Positions 57,818 through 64,000 of a stretch of DNA of 64,000 bases are shown here, in pieces. Numbering within the stretch: the first letter of the stretch is position 1; the number at the start of each line of letters is the position of its first letter. Made by a program: the position numbers and the translations under genes. The notes under the pieces were generated by a model. The model was not told the DNA's origin and made no database searches. It was given only the letters and a program-made list of their open reading frames with translations. Origin of the DNA: Streptomyces shenzhenensis (GTDB lineage Bacteria > Actinomycetota > Actinomycetes > Streptomycetales > Streptomycetaceae); the NCBI RefSeq assembly GCF_003688995.1, contig NZ_PENI01000018.1, forward strand, positions 124,001 through 188,000, read 5' to 3'.

Positions 57818-58009
57818 CTACTCCTGCGCCGGGAGGTGGTCGGCGGAGCCGAGGCTGTCCTGGCTGACGAGGTGGTCGACGGTGCCGAGCGTGTCCGAGA
57901 CGTTCAGATCGCCGAGGGCGTCCTTCTCGGCGCCGTGGGACGGGGTGATCGCCGCCACGACGAAACCGGTGGCGAGGGAGGCGATGGCGAGCATGCTGCG
58001 CTTCTTCAT
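57818..58009 (-). CDS. Small secreted hypothetical protein (63 aa)
   Basis: The 63-residue product has a short signal peptide (MKKRSMLAIASLATGFVVAA, likely cleavage after SHG-A or THGA about 25), then a short acidic tail with internal repeats LGDLNVSDTLGTVDHLVSQD and SLGSADHLPAQE (DSLG/DTLG-x-[AV]-DHL). The mature peptide would be only 38 residues. No known chaplin or rodlin motif is present. A strong terminator follows. Codon use fits the host. Confidence 0.6.
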   Translation of the reverse strand: MKKRSMLAIASLATGFVVAAITPSHGAEKDALGDLNVSDTLGTVDHLVSQDSLGSADHLPAQE

Positions 58010-58331
58010 GCCCGGATCAACTACGCGGACGGCCAGGGGTCACGCGGATCACCGCGGTTCCCCCGTCCAGGTCCACCGCGCTCCGGCGCGGGGGCGCCCC
58101 GTCCTCCTCGTCGCAGTTCCCCGCGCCCCTTCGGGGAGCCGCCCCACACAACCGAACGTCCGGCGCCGCTCCCCTTCGCCGAATTGCCCGTGGATCAAGG
58201 GATATGACGCGTTGTCGGACGCGCGTCACCGCTCCCCTTCCACCACAGTCCGACAGGTTCTACCGTGAACGCCCATCGATGACACGTACATGGCGTCATT
58301 GCCGCCTTTCGCGAGGAGGAGGAACGTAACG
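58010..58331. other. Intergenic region with repeat copy and candidate operator
   Basis: About 320 bases. It holds a copy of the interspersed repeat core (58110-58138) and, upstream of the alpha-galactosidase gene, ATGACAC-N7-GCGTCAT at 58279-58299, an inverted repeat with one mismatch that might bind a regulator. The start of the galactosidase gene is preceded by GAGGAGGAGGAACG. Confidence 0.45.
58110..58138. repeat. Partial copy of the interspersed GTTCCCCGCG repeat
   Basis: GTCGCAGTTCCCCGCG then CCCCTTCGGGGA; same core as at 25853 and 62823 but two bases shorter upstream (GTCG--CAG instead of GTCGCGCAG). The hairpin CCCC-TTC-GGGG is retained. Confidence 0.65.
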
Positions 58332-60353
58332 ATGCGTCACCCTCACACCCGCACAACCCGCCGAAGAGCGGTCGGAGCGCTCACCGCCGGTCTGCTGTGC
58401 GCGGCCGGCCTCGCCGTCCCCGCCACGGCGGCCCCCGCCGAGGCACCCGTCGCGTCCGCCCCGGCCGACGGACTCGCCCTCACCCCGCCGATGGGCTTCA
58501 ACAACTGGAACTCCACCCACTGCCGCGCCGACTTCGACGAGGAGATGGTCAAGGGCATCGCCGACCTCTTCGTGGCGAAGGGCCTCAAGGACGCCGGGTA
58601 CCAGTACGTCAACCTCGACGACTGCTGGGCCCTGCCGAGCCGGGACGCGAACGGCCGGCTGGTCCCCGATCCGGTCCGCTTCCCCGGCGGGATCAAGGCC
58701 GTGGCCGACTACGTCCACGCCAAGGGCCTCAAGCTCGGCATCTACACCAGCGCCGGCACGAAGACCTGCAACAGCGCCGGGTTCCCGGGCGCGCTCGGCC
58801 ACGAGTACGGCGACGCCCAGCAGTTCGCCGACTGGGGCGTGGACTACCTCAAGTACGACAACTGCAATAACCAGGGCGTGGACGCCCGGCTCCGCTACAC
58901 GACCATGCGGGACGCCTTGCGGGCCACCGGGCGGCCCATCGTCTACAGCATCTGCGAATGGGGCGAGAACAAGCCCTGGGAATGGGCCGCGGACCTCGGC
59001 CAGCTGTGGCGGACGACCGGGGACATCAGCGACAGCTGGGGCTCGATGCTGTCGATCCTGAAGCAGAACCTGCCCCTCGCGCCGTACGCAGGACCCGGCC
59101 ACTGGAACGACCCCGACATGCTGGAGGTCGGCAACGGCGGCATGACCGACACCGAGTACCGCACACACTTCTCGATGTGGTCGATCATGGCGGCGCCGCT
59201 CCTCATCGGCACCGACCTGCGCACGGCGTCCCCTGCGACCTTCGGCATCCTGGGCAACAAGGAGGTCATCGCCGTCGACCAGGACCCGCTGGGCAGGCAG
59301 GGCACGGTCGTCTCGTCCGAGGGCGGACGCTGGGTCGTCGCCAAGGAGATGCGGGACGGCAGCCGCGCGGTGGCCCTGTTCAACGAGTCCGGCACCGCCC
59401 AGCGCATCACGACGACCGCACGGGCCGTGGGCCTCCCGGACGCCCCCGGCTACACCCTGCGCGACCTGTGGCAGCACCGCGGCTACCACACCGCCGGCAC
59501 CGTCTCGGCGACCGTCCCCGCCCATGGCACGGTCCTGGTCCGGGTCCAGGCCGACCCCCGCTGGGCCGCGCTCCCGCCGGCGGTCGAACTCGGCCTGGAC
59601 GGCAGCCCGTACGTCGAGGCGGGCACCCCGGCCGCGCTGACGACCTCGGTCACCGACCTCGGCCGCGCCCCGGCCCGGCAGGTGTCCGTGGCACTGACCG
59701 GCCCCGAGGGCTGGACCGTCACCCCGACGTCGGCCACCGGGACGGCATCGCTGGCGACGGGCCGGTCCCTGCGCACCGGCTGGCGCGTCACCGCGCCGCC
59801 CGGCACGCCGACGGGACCGTACGACCTGACGCTGCGGGCCCGCTACCGCTCGCCCTCGGGAACCCGCGTCGACACCGCGCTGCCGCTGACGGTGTCCGTC
59901 GTGGTGCCGCCCCCGTCCGGGACGTCGTACCTCGGCGATCTGCCGTGGCTGTCCGCCACCAACGGCTGGGGTCCGGCGGAGCGCGACACCAGCAACGGCG
60001 AGAGCGCGGCCGGCGACGGCAACCCCCTCACGCTGGGCGGCGTGGTGTACGCCAAGGGGCTCGGCGTTCACGCGGAGAGTTCCGTCGACTACTACACGGG
60101 CGGGGCCTGCGAGACGGTCACCGCGGACGTCGGGGTGGACGACGAGAAGGGCGCGAACGGCACCGTCGCCTTCGAGGTCTGGGCCGACGGCACGAAGGCC
60201 GCCGCCACCGAGGTCCTCACCAACGCGATGCCGGCCCGGCCGCTGACCGCGGACGTGACCGGCGCCCAGGTGGTCCGGCTGGTCGTCACCGACGGCGGCG
60301 ACGGCATCGACTCGGACCACGCGGACTGGGCCGACGCGCGGATCGGCTGCTGA
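58332..60353 (+). CDS. Secreted GH27 alpha-galactosidase with NEW3 and NPCBM domains
   Basis: The 673-residue protein starts with a signal peptide (HTRTTRRRAVGALTAGLL, cleavage about AAPA at 34-36). Residues about 46-340 are the GH27 barrel: PPMGFNNWNSTHC, YVNLDDCWA, GLKLGIYTSAG, nucleophile Asp 176 in DYLKYDNC, and WNDPDM (258-263) carrying the acid/base. The C-terminal beta domain follows to about 415, then a NEW3 Ig-like domain (PAALTTSVTDLGRAP), and an NPCBM carbohydrate-binding domain (YAKGLGVHAESSVDYYTGG). It should release galactose from raffinose-type sugars or galactomannan outside the cell. ROK kinase and LacI genes follow downstream. Confidence 0.95.
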   Translation: MRHPHTRTTRRRAVGALTAGLLCAAGLAVPATAAPAEAPVASAPADGLALTPPMGFNNWNSTHCRADFDEEMVKGIADLFVAKGLKDAGYQYVNLDDCWALPSRDANGRLVPDPVRFPGGIKAVADYVHAKGLKLGIYTSAGTKTCNSAGFPGALGHEYGDAQQFADWGVDYLKYDNCNNQGVDARLRYTTMRDALRATGRPIVYSICEWGENKPWEWAADLGQLWRTTGDISDSWGSMLSILKQNLPLAPYAGPGHWNDPDMLEVGNGGMTDTEYRTHFSMWSIMAAPLLIGTDLRTASPATFGILGNKEVIAVDQDPLGRQGTVVSSEGGRWVVAKEMRDGSRAVALFNESGTAQRITTTARAVGLPDAPGYTLRDLWQHRGYHTAGTVSATVPAHGTVLVRVQADPRWAALPPAVELGLDGSPYVEAGTPAALTTSVTDLGRAPARQVSVALTGPEGWTVTPTSATGTASLATGRSLRTGWRVTAPPGTPTGPYDLTLRARYRSPSGTRVDTALPLTVSVVVPPPSGTSYLGDLPWLSATNGWGPAERDTSNGESAAGDGNPLTLGGVVYAKGLGVHAESSVDYYTGGACETVTADVGVDDEKGANGTVAFEVWADGTKAAATEVLTNAMPARPLTADVTGAQVVRLVVTDGGDGIDSDHADWADARIGC

Positions 60354-60401
60354 GCCGCACGGCCCGCGCGTGAACGTTCCCGCAGACACCGCGGACCGGT
60401 G

Positions 60402-61355
60402 TCAGACCCCCGCCGCGGTCGCGCCCGGCCGCCTCGCCAGCGCGGCCGCGGCGGCACCCACCAGGCCGGCGTCCGTGCCCATCTGGGCGGGCGTCACCGT
60501 CAGCCGCCGCACGAAGGAGAGGGTCGCGTAGTCGCCGAGGGCCTTGCGCAGCGGCGCGAAGAGGATGTCGCCCGCCTTGCCCACGCCGCCGCCGATCACC
60601 GCGATGTCGATCTCCACGAGGGTCGCGGTGGCCGCGATGGCGGCGGCCAGCGCCTGCGCGGCACGCTCGAAGGAGGCCACCGCGACGGGGTCACCGGCGC
60701 GGGCGGCCGCCGCGACCGCCACCGCCGAGGCGTCCCCGTCGGGGCCGGGCCGCCAGCCGCCCTGAAGGGCGCGCCGGGCGATGTTGGGGCCGCTGGCGAT
60801 CCGCTCGACGCAGCCACGGGAGCCGCACGGGCAGGGATCGCCGTCGAGGTCGACACTGATGTGGCCGATGTGGCCCGCGTTGCCCGTGGGTCCCGGGTGC
60901 AGTTGGCCGCCCAGGACGAGACCCCCGCCGACGCCGGTGGAGACCACCATGCACAGCGCGTTGTCATGGCCGCGGGCGGCGCCCTGCCAGTGCTCGGCGG
61001 CCGTGATCGCCACGCCGTCGCCGATCAGCTCGACGGGCAGGCCGCCTGTCGCCGCCCGCACCCGCTCGACCAGCGGGAACCCGCGCCAGCCCGGCACGTT
61101 CACCGGGCTCACGGTGCCCGCGGAGGCGTCCACCGGGCCGGCGCTGCCGATACCGACGGAGCTCGCGCGTCCCCACAGGGGAGATCCGGCGAGTTCGCCG
61201 AGCACCTCCGCCACGGCCCGCATGACGGTCTCGCCGTCCTGCTGTGCGGGCGTCGAGCGCTGGGCGCGGACCTGGATCCGCCCGTGGCCGTCCACCAGCG
61301 CGCCGGCGATCTTGGTACCGCCGATGTCGAGCGCAGCCACGAAGTCGGTGTGCAT
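60402..61355 (-). CDS. ROK family sugar kinase (glucokinase-like)
   Basis: The 317-residue protein has the ROK kinase layout: LDIGGTKIAGALVDG (phosphate 1 region), SVGIGSAGPVDASAG, VELIGDGVAITAAEHW, VSTGVGGGLVLGGQL, the zinc motif CPCGSRGCVE, and IDIAVIGGGVGKAG. It should phosphorylate a hexose with ATP. No helix-turn-helix is attached, so it is a kinase not a repressor. ATG 61355 is divergent from the LacI-type gene, with a perfect GACAACGTTGTC site between. Together with the galactosidase this suggests use of a galactoside-derived sugar. Confidence 0.93.
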   Translation of the reverse strand: MHTDFVAALDIGGTKIAGALVDGHGRIQVRAQRSTPAQQDGETVMRAVAEVLGELAGSPLWGRASSVGIGSAGPVDASAGTVSPVNVPGWRGFPLVERVRAATGGLPVELIGDGVAITAAEHWQGAARGHDNALCMVVSTGVGGGLVLGGQLHPGPTGNAGHIGHISVDLDGDPCPCGSRGCVERIASGPNIARRALQGGWRPGPDGDASAVAVAAAARAGDPVAVASFERAAQALAAAIAATATLVEIDIAVIGGGVGKAGDILFAPLRKALGDYATLSFVRRLTVTPAQMGTDAGLVGAAAAALARRPGATAAGV

Positions 61356-61462
61356 CAGAGTCGAATCTCCCCGTCAACCATGAGAAAACCAAGAGCGAGA
61401 CGCAGCCCGGTCTCGCGGTGGGGGCGCGGGCCGGTGATTGCGGTGGACAGTGTCTCCCGCAT

Positions 61463-61489
61463 CTGACAACGTTGTCCAGGCTCTATGCT
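61463..61489. promoter_or_regulatory. LacI-type operator GACAACGTTGTC within the divergent promoter
   Basis: Perfect 12-base palindrome GACAACGTTGTC at 61465-61476, central CG as in LacI-family sites. On the plus strand TATGCT (61484-61489) is a -10 box and CTGACA (61463-61468) a possible -35 with a 15-base spacer, so the operator fills the promoter spacer. It lies about 110 bases from the kinase start and about 90 from the LacI start. Confidence 0.75.
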
Positions 61490-61564
61490 CGACGCCATAT
61501 CCTCACACCACACCGATCCATTCACTTACGCACCCCCGTGGACGACAGGACAGGACGCAGCATC

Positions 61565-62614
61565 GTGCCAGAGACCACCCGCCGCGCCGACCGACTCTCC
61601 GGATCCCGCTACGGCAACCGTCCCACGATGAAGGACGTGGCAGCGCGCGCCGGTGTCGGGCTCAAGACGGTCTCCCGCGTGGTCAACGGCGAGCCGGGGG
61701 TCACCCCGGACACCGAGCGCCGCGTCCAGGAGGCCATCGACGCGCTCGGCTTCCGCCGCAACGACAGTGCGCGCGTGCTGCGCAAGGGCCGGACCGCGAG
61801 CATCGGTCTGGTCCTGGAGGACCTCGCCGACCCGTTCTACGGTCCGCTCAGCCGTGCCGTCGAGGAGGTGGCCCGCGCCCATGGCGCCCTGCTGATCAAC
61901 GGCTCCAGCGCGGAGGATCCGGAGCGCGAGCAGGAACTGGCGCTGGCCCTGTGTGCCCGGCGGGTGGACGGGCTGGTGATCATTCCCGCCGGGGACGACC
62001 ACCGCTATCTGGAGCCGGAGATCAGGGCGGGCGTCGCGACGGTGTTCGTGGACCGCCCGGCCGGGAAGATCGACGCCGATGTCGTCCTGTCCGACAACTT
62101 CGGCGGCGCCCGCGACGGTGTGGCCCATCTGATCGCCCACGGCCACCGCAGGATCGGCTTCATCGGCGACATGCCCGGCATCCACACCGCGTCGGAGCGG
62201 CTGCGCGGCTACCGGGCGGCCATGGAGAACGCCGGGATACCCGTCGAGGACGGCTGGATGTCCCTGGGGGCGACCGACCCGGAGCGGGTGCGCCGGGCGG
62301 CCGAGGAGATGCTCGCCGCGGCGTCCCCCGTCACCGCGGTCTTCACTGGCAACAACCGGGTGACGGTGACCGTGATCCGGGTGCTGGCGGAGCACTCCCG
62401 GCCCGTCGCCCTGGTCGGTTTCGACGACATCGAACTCGCCGATCTGCTGCGGCCGGGTGTCACGGTCGTCGCCCAGGATGCGGCGGCCCTCGGCCGCACC
62501 GCCGCCGAGCGTCTCTTCCGGCAGCTGGACGGCAGCCTTGTCGCTCCGGAGCGCATCGAGCTGCCGACCCGGCTGATCACCCGCGGCTCGGGCGAGTTGC
62601 CTCCGGCCGGCTGA
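61565..62614 (+). CDS. LacI family transcriptional regulator
   Basis: The 349-residue protein starts at GTG 61565. It has the LacI headpiece (residues about 19-70: RPTMKDVAARAGVGLKTVSRVVNG, RRVQEAIDALGFRRND), hinge ARVLRKGRTASIGLVLEDL, and the periplasmic-binding-protein-like sensor with DGLVIIPAGDD, VVLSDNFGGARDGVAHLI, HRRIGFIGDMP, VTAVFTGNNR and ALVGFDDIELADLL. It is divergent from the ROK kinase gene and almost certainly binds the palindrome between them. The inducer is unknown. Confidence 0.94.
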   Translation: MPETTRRADRLSGSRYGNRPTMKDVAARAGVGLKTVSRVVNGEPGVTPDTERRVQEAIDALGFRRNDSARVLRKGRTASIGLVLEDLADPFYGPLSRAVEEVARAHGALLINGSSAEDPEREQELALALCARRVDGLVIIPAGDDHRYLEPEIRAGVATVFVDRPAGKIDADVVLSDNFGGARDGVAHLIAHGHRRIGFIGDMPGIHTASERLRGYRAAMENAGIPVEDGWMSLGATDPERVRRAAEEMLAAASPVTAVFTGNNRVTVTVIRVLAEHSRPVALVGFDDIELADLLRPGVTVVAQDAAALGRTAAERLFRQLDGSLVAPERIELPTRLITRGSGELPPAG

Positions 62615-62642
62615 GCGGTGACCGTCCCGGGGGCGGGCCCAG

Positions 62643-63199
62643 CGCTCCGCGGGAAGGGCCGTGACGCGTCGTCGGTCGGCTGCGCCGCCATCGTGGCTGA
62701 TCGCGCCGTTCCCCGCGCCCCCCTCCGGGGCACCGACCAACAACAGCGGGCCTCGCCCGACCCGCCCCAAACGACGGCCGACCGCCGTCACGCCGTCGGT
62801 CGGCTGCGCCATCGTCGTGGCTGATCGCGCAGTTCCCCGCGCCCCCCCTGCGGGGCGCCGCCTAACCACGGCGGATCTCACCCGACCCGCCCGAGACAAC
62901 GGTCAACGGCCGACCGCACCGCCGTCGCGGCCGATCGCGCCGTTCCCCGCGTTCCCCTCCGGGGCACCGACCAACAACAGCTGGCCTCGCCCGACCCGCC
63001 CCAAACGACGGCCGACCGCCGTCACGCCGTCGGTCGGCTGCGCCATCGTCGTGGCCGATCGCGCAGTTCCCCGCGCCCCCTTCGGGGCGCCGCCCAACCA
63101 CGGCGGATCTCACCCGACCCGCCCGAGACAACGGTCAACGGCCGACCGCACCGCCGTCGTGGCCGATCGCGCCGTTCCCCGCGCTCCCTTCGGGGCGCC
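62643..63199. repeat. Tandem array of the interspersed GTTCCCCGCG repeat
   Basis: Five cores GATCGCGC(C/A)GTTCCCCGCG begin at 62699, 62823, 62933, 63057 and 63165, each with a GC hairpin around CCCC-TNC-GGGG. Alternating C/A at the ninth position makes a composite unit of about 233 bases (62699-62932 and 62933-63164) plus a partial third. The lead-in CGCTCCGCGGGAAGGG at 62643, right after the LacI gene stop, equals that at 25794. Spacer sequences GACCAACAACAGC, CCAAACGACGGCCGACC and GGATCTCACCCGACC recur in each unit. The last hairpin is followed by TTTT, so it can act as a terminator. ORFs here are repeats, not genes. Confidence 0.85.
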
Positions 63200-63204
63200 T
63201 TTTG

Positions 63205-64000
63205 TCAGGCATGACCGTCCGATGGCCGGGGTCGTGGGGTTGGTGTGGTGAAGTGGTTCAGGTCCGGGCGGGTCAGGCCGGTTAGGTGGTGTACCTCGTC
63301 GAGGTCCAGGGCTCCGCAGTCCAGGCCGCTCAGCAGATATCCGCTGAGCGCCTTGGCGGTGGCGGGCTCGTCGATGATGCCGCTGTCGCCGCCGGCCCGG
63401 TCGGCGTACCGGGCCAGCCGCGTCGCCGCCTGTTCGAAACCCTCGCGGTAGAAGGCGAACACGGCGGCGTAGCGGGTGGGGAGGTGGCCGGGATGCATGT
63501 CCCAGCCCTGGTAGTAGGCGCGGGCCAGGGCACGCCGGGTGAGGCCGTAGTGCAGCCGCCAGGCGGCGTGGACCCGCTCGGTCGGGCCGACCGGCAGCAC
63601 GTTCGTGGAGCCGTCCGACACGCGGACGCCGGTGCCCGCCGCGGCGACCTGCATGACCGCCTTGGCGTGGTCGGCGGCCGGATGGTCACCGGCCTGGTGG
63701 GCGGCGGAGACGCCGAGGCCGGCGCTGTAGTCGAAGGTGCCGTAGTGCAGTCCGGTGGCCCGGCCCTCGGCGGCCCGGATCATCCGGGCGACCGTCGCGG
63801 TGCCGTCACCGGCGAGGATGGCCTGGCTGGTCTCGATCTGGATCTCGAAGCCGAGCCGGCCGGGTGCGAGGCCCCACGCCTTCTCGAAGGCCTCCAGCAG
63901 CCGCACCATGGCGGTGACCTGCTCGGCGTAGGTCACCTTGGGCAGCGTGAGGACCAGCCCCTGCGGCAGTCCCCCGGCCTCCATGAGGCCGGTCAGAAAG
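63205..64000 (-). CDS. C-terminal part of a DUF6986 / HpcH-HpaI aldolase-like protein (cut by right edge)
   Basis: The frame runs to the window edge (the codons before ATG 63984 continue FLTGLMEAG), so the true start lies beyond 64000. About 265 residues are visible: QGLVLTLPKVTYAEQVTAMV, FEIQIETSQAILAGDGT, ATGLHYGTFDYSAGLGVSA, AVMQVAAAGTGVRVSDGS, YYQGWDMHPGHLPTRYAAV and a C-terminal tail. Motifs ExxIET and HYGTxDYSA are those of the CitE/malate-synthase-like aldolase fold; the family is found next to allantoin/urate genes in streptomycetes, a context that may follow outside the window. Reaction not established. Confidence 0.8.
   Translation of the reverse strand, partial: FLTGLMEAGGLPQGLVLTLPKVTYAEQVTAMVRLLEAFEKAWGLAPGRLGFEIQIETSQAILAGDGTATVARMIRAAEGRATGLHYGTFDYSAGLGVSAAHQAGDHPAADHAKAVMQVAAAGTGVRVSDGSTNVLPVGPTERVHAAWRLHYGLTRRALARAYYQGWDMHPGHLPTRYAAVFAFYREGFEQAATRLARYADRAGGDSGIIDEPATAKALSGYLLSGLDCGALDLDEVHHLTGLTRPDLNHFTTPTPRPRPSDGHA

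Noticed and set aside
62862..63131. 89-residue minus-strand frame in the repeat array
   Set aside because: Same repeat read on the other strand; no independent coding support.
62661..63251. 196-residue repeat protein frame in the array (IAPFPAxPSGAP repeats)
   Set aside because: It is the translation of the GTTCCCCGCG repeat itself. The periodicity follows the DNA unit and there is no ribosome-binding site or conserved family.
1..64000. tRNA, rRNA, CRISPR arrays, integrase or attachment sites
   Set aside because: Scanned for typical tRNA stem patterns, direct-repeat arrays and recombinase motifs; none was convincing. A tool search would be more sensitive than reading by eye.

Overview
The window is high-GC actinobacterial chromosome and looks like Streptomyces. 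Codons end almost always in G or C, GTG starts are frequent, and ABC sugar importers lack their own ATPase. It carries mycothiol-, deazaflavin- and TerD-type genes, STAND ATPases and many sugar-responsive regulators. No rRNA, tRNA, CRISPR array, integrase or intact insertion sequence was seen. It reads as chromosomal arm or arm-proximal DNA with accessory metabolism rather than one large biosynthetic cluster.

Layout. 1-3.7 kb: tail of a thioredoxin-fold gene, a flavin reductase behind a small Cys-containing leader peptide and hairpin, and a membrane SpoIIE-type phosphatase. 4.2-11.5 kb: a sugar-uptake locus with a DeoR/LacI hybrid regulator, solute-binding lipoprotein, two permeases, a 2-hydroxyacid dehydrogenase-like protein and a DUF2264 protein; the last four overlap by 4 bases each. 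11.7-14.8 kb: DUF4118 protein, small secreted protein, glutamate decarboxylase. 15-18.4 kb (minus): PucR-type regulator, 3-hydroxybutyrate dehydrogenase, Nudix hydrolase. 18.4-24.9 kb: apolipoprotein N-acyltransferase, a membrane protein, a racemase divergent from an HpnB-like glycosyltransferase, and a two-domain TerD protein divergent from a probably leaderless Pro/Gln-rich gene. 25-31.7 kb: MOSC protein, Rv1733c-like membrane protein, a beta-helix/AAA+ fusion and a convergent multi-pass alpha/beta hydrolase. 32-39 kb: DeoR regulator, SRPBCC protein, cysteine synthase/desulfhydrase-like enzyme, anti-sigma-type ATPase, SHOCT protein, ROK regulator, AlkB. 39-43.7 kb: RlmG-like methyltransferase, a decayed AraC regulator, and an aldolase/SIS pair divergent from a DeoR regulator. 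43.7-49.5 kb: luciferase-family protein, methyltransferase, MFS transporter, STAND ATPase, mycothiol-dependent isomerase-like protein. 49.5-54.6 kb: MarR, a two-component system, TetR divergent from a DUF385 enzyme, geranylgeranyl reductase family protein. 54.7-58 kb: M20 dipeptidase, an internally deleted metallo-hydrolase, a TmrB/Nudix fusion, a small secreted protein. 58.3-64 kb: secreted GH27 alpha-galactosidase, ROK sugar kinase divergent from a LacI regulator with a perfect operator palindrome, a tandem array of an interspersed repeat, and the C-terminal part of a DUF6986/aldolase-like gene running off the right edge.

Main themes are carbohydrate sensing and uptake (five sugar-type regulators, four of them next to matching enzymes or transporters), several compact regulator/operator pairs whose sites can be read directly, and signs of gene decay (AraC remnant, deleted metallo-hydrolase, frameshifted small ORF). 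The less ordinary items are the leader-peptide attenuator, the hybrid regulator with its operator on the start site, the beta-helix/AAA+ fusion, the TmrB/Nudix fusion and the two-scale repeat array at 62.6-63.2 kb.
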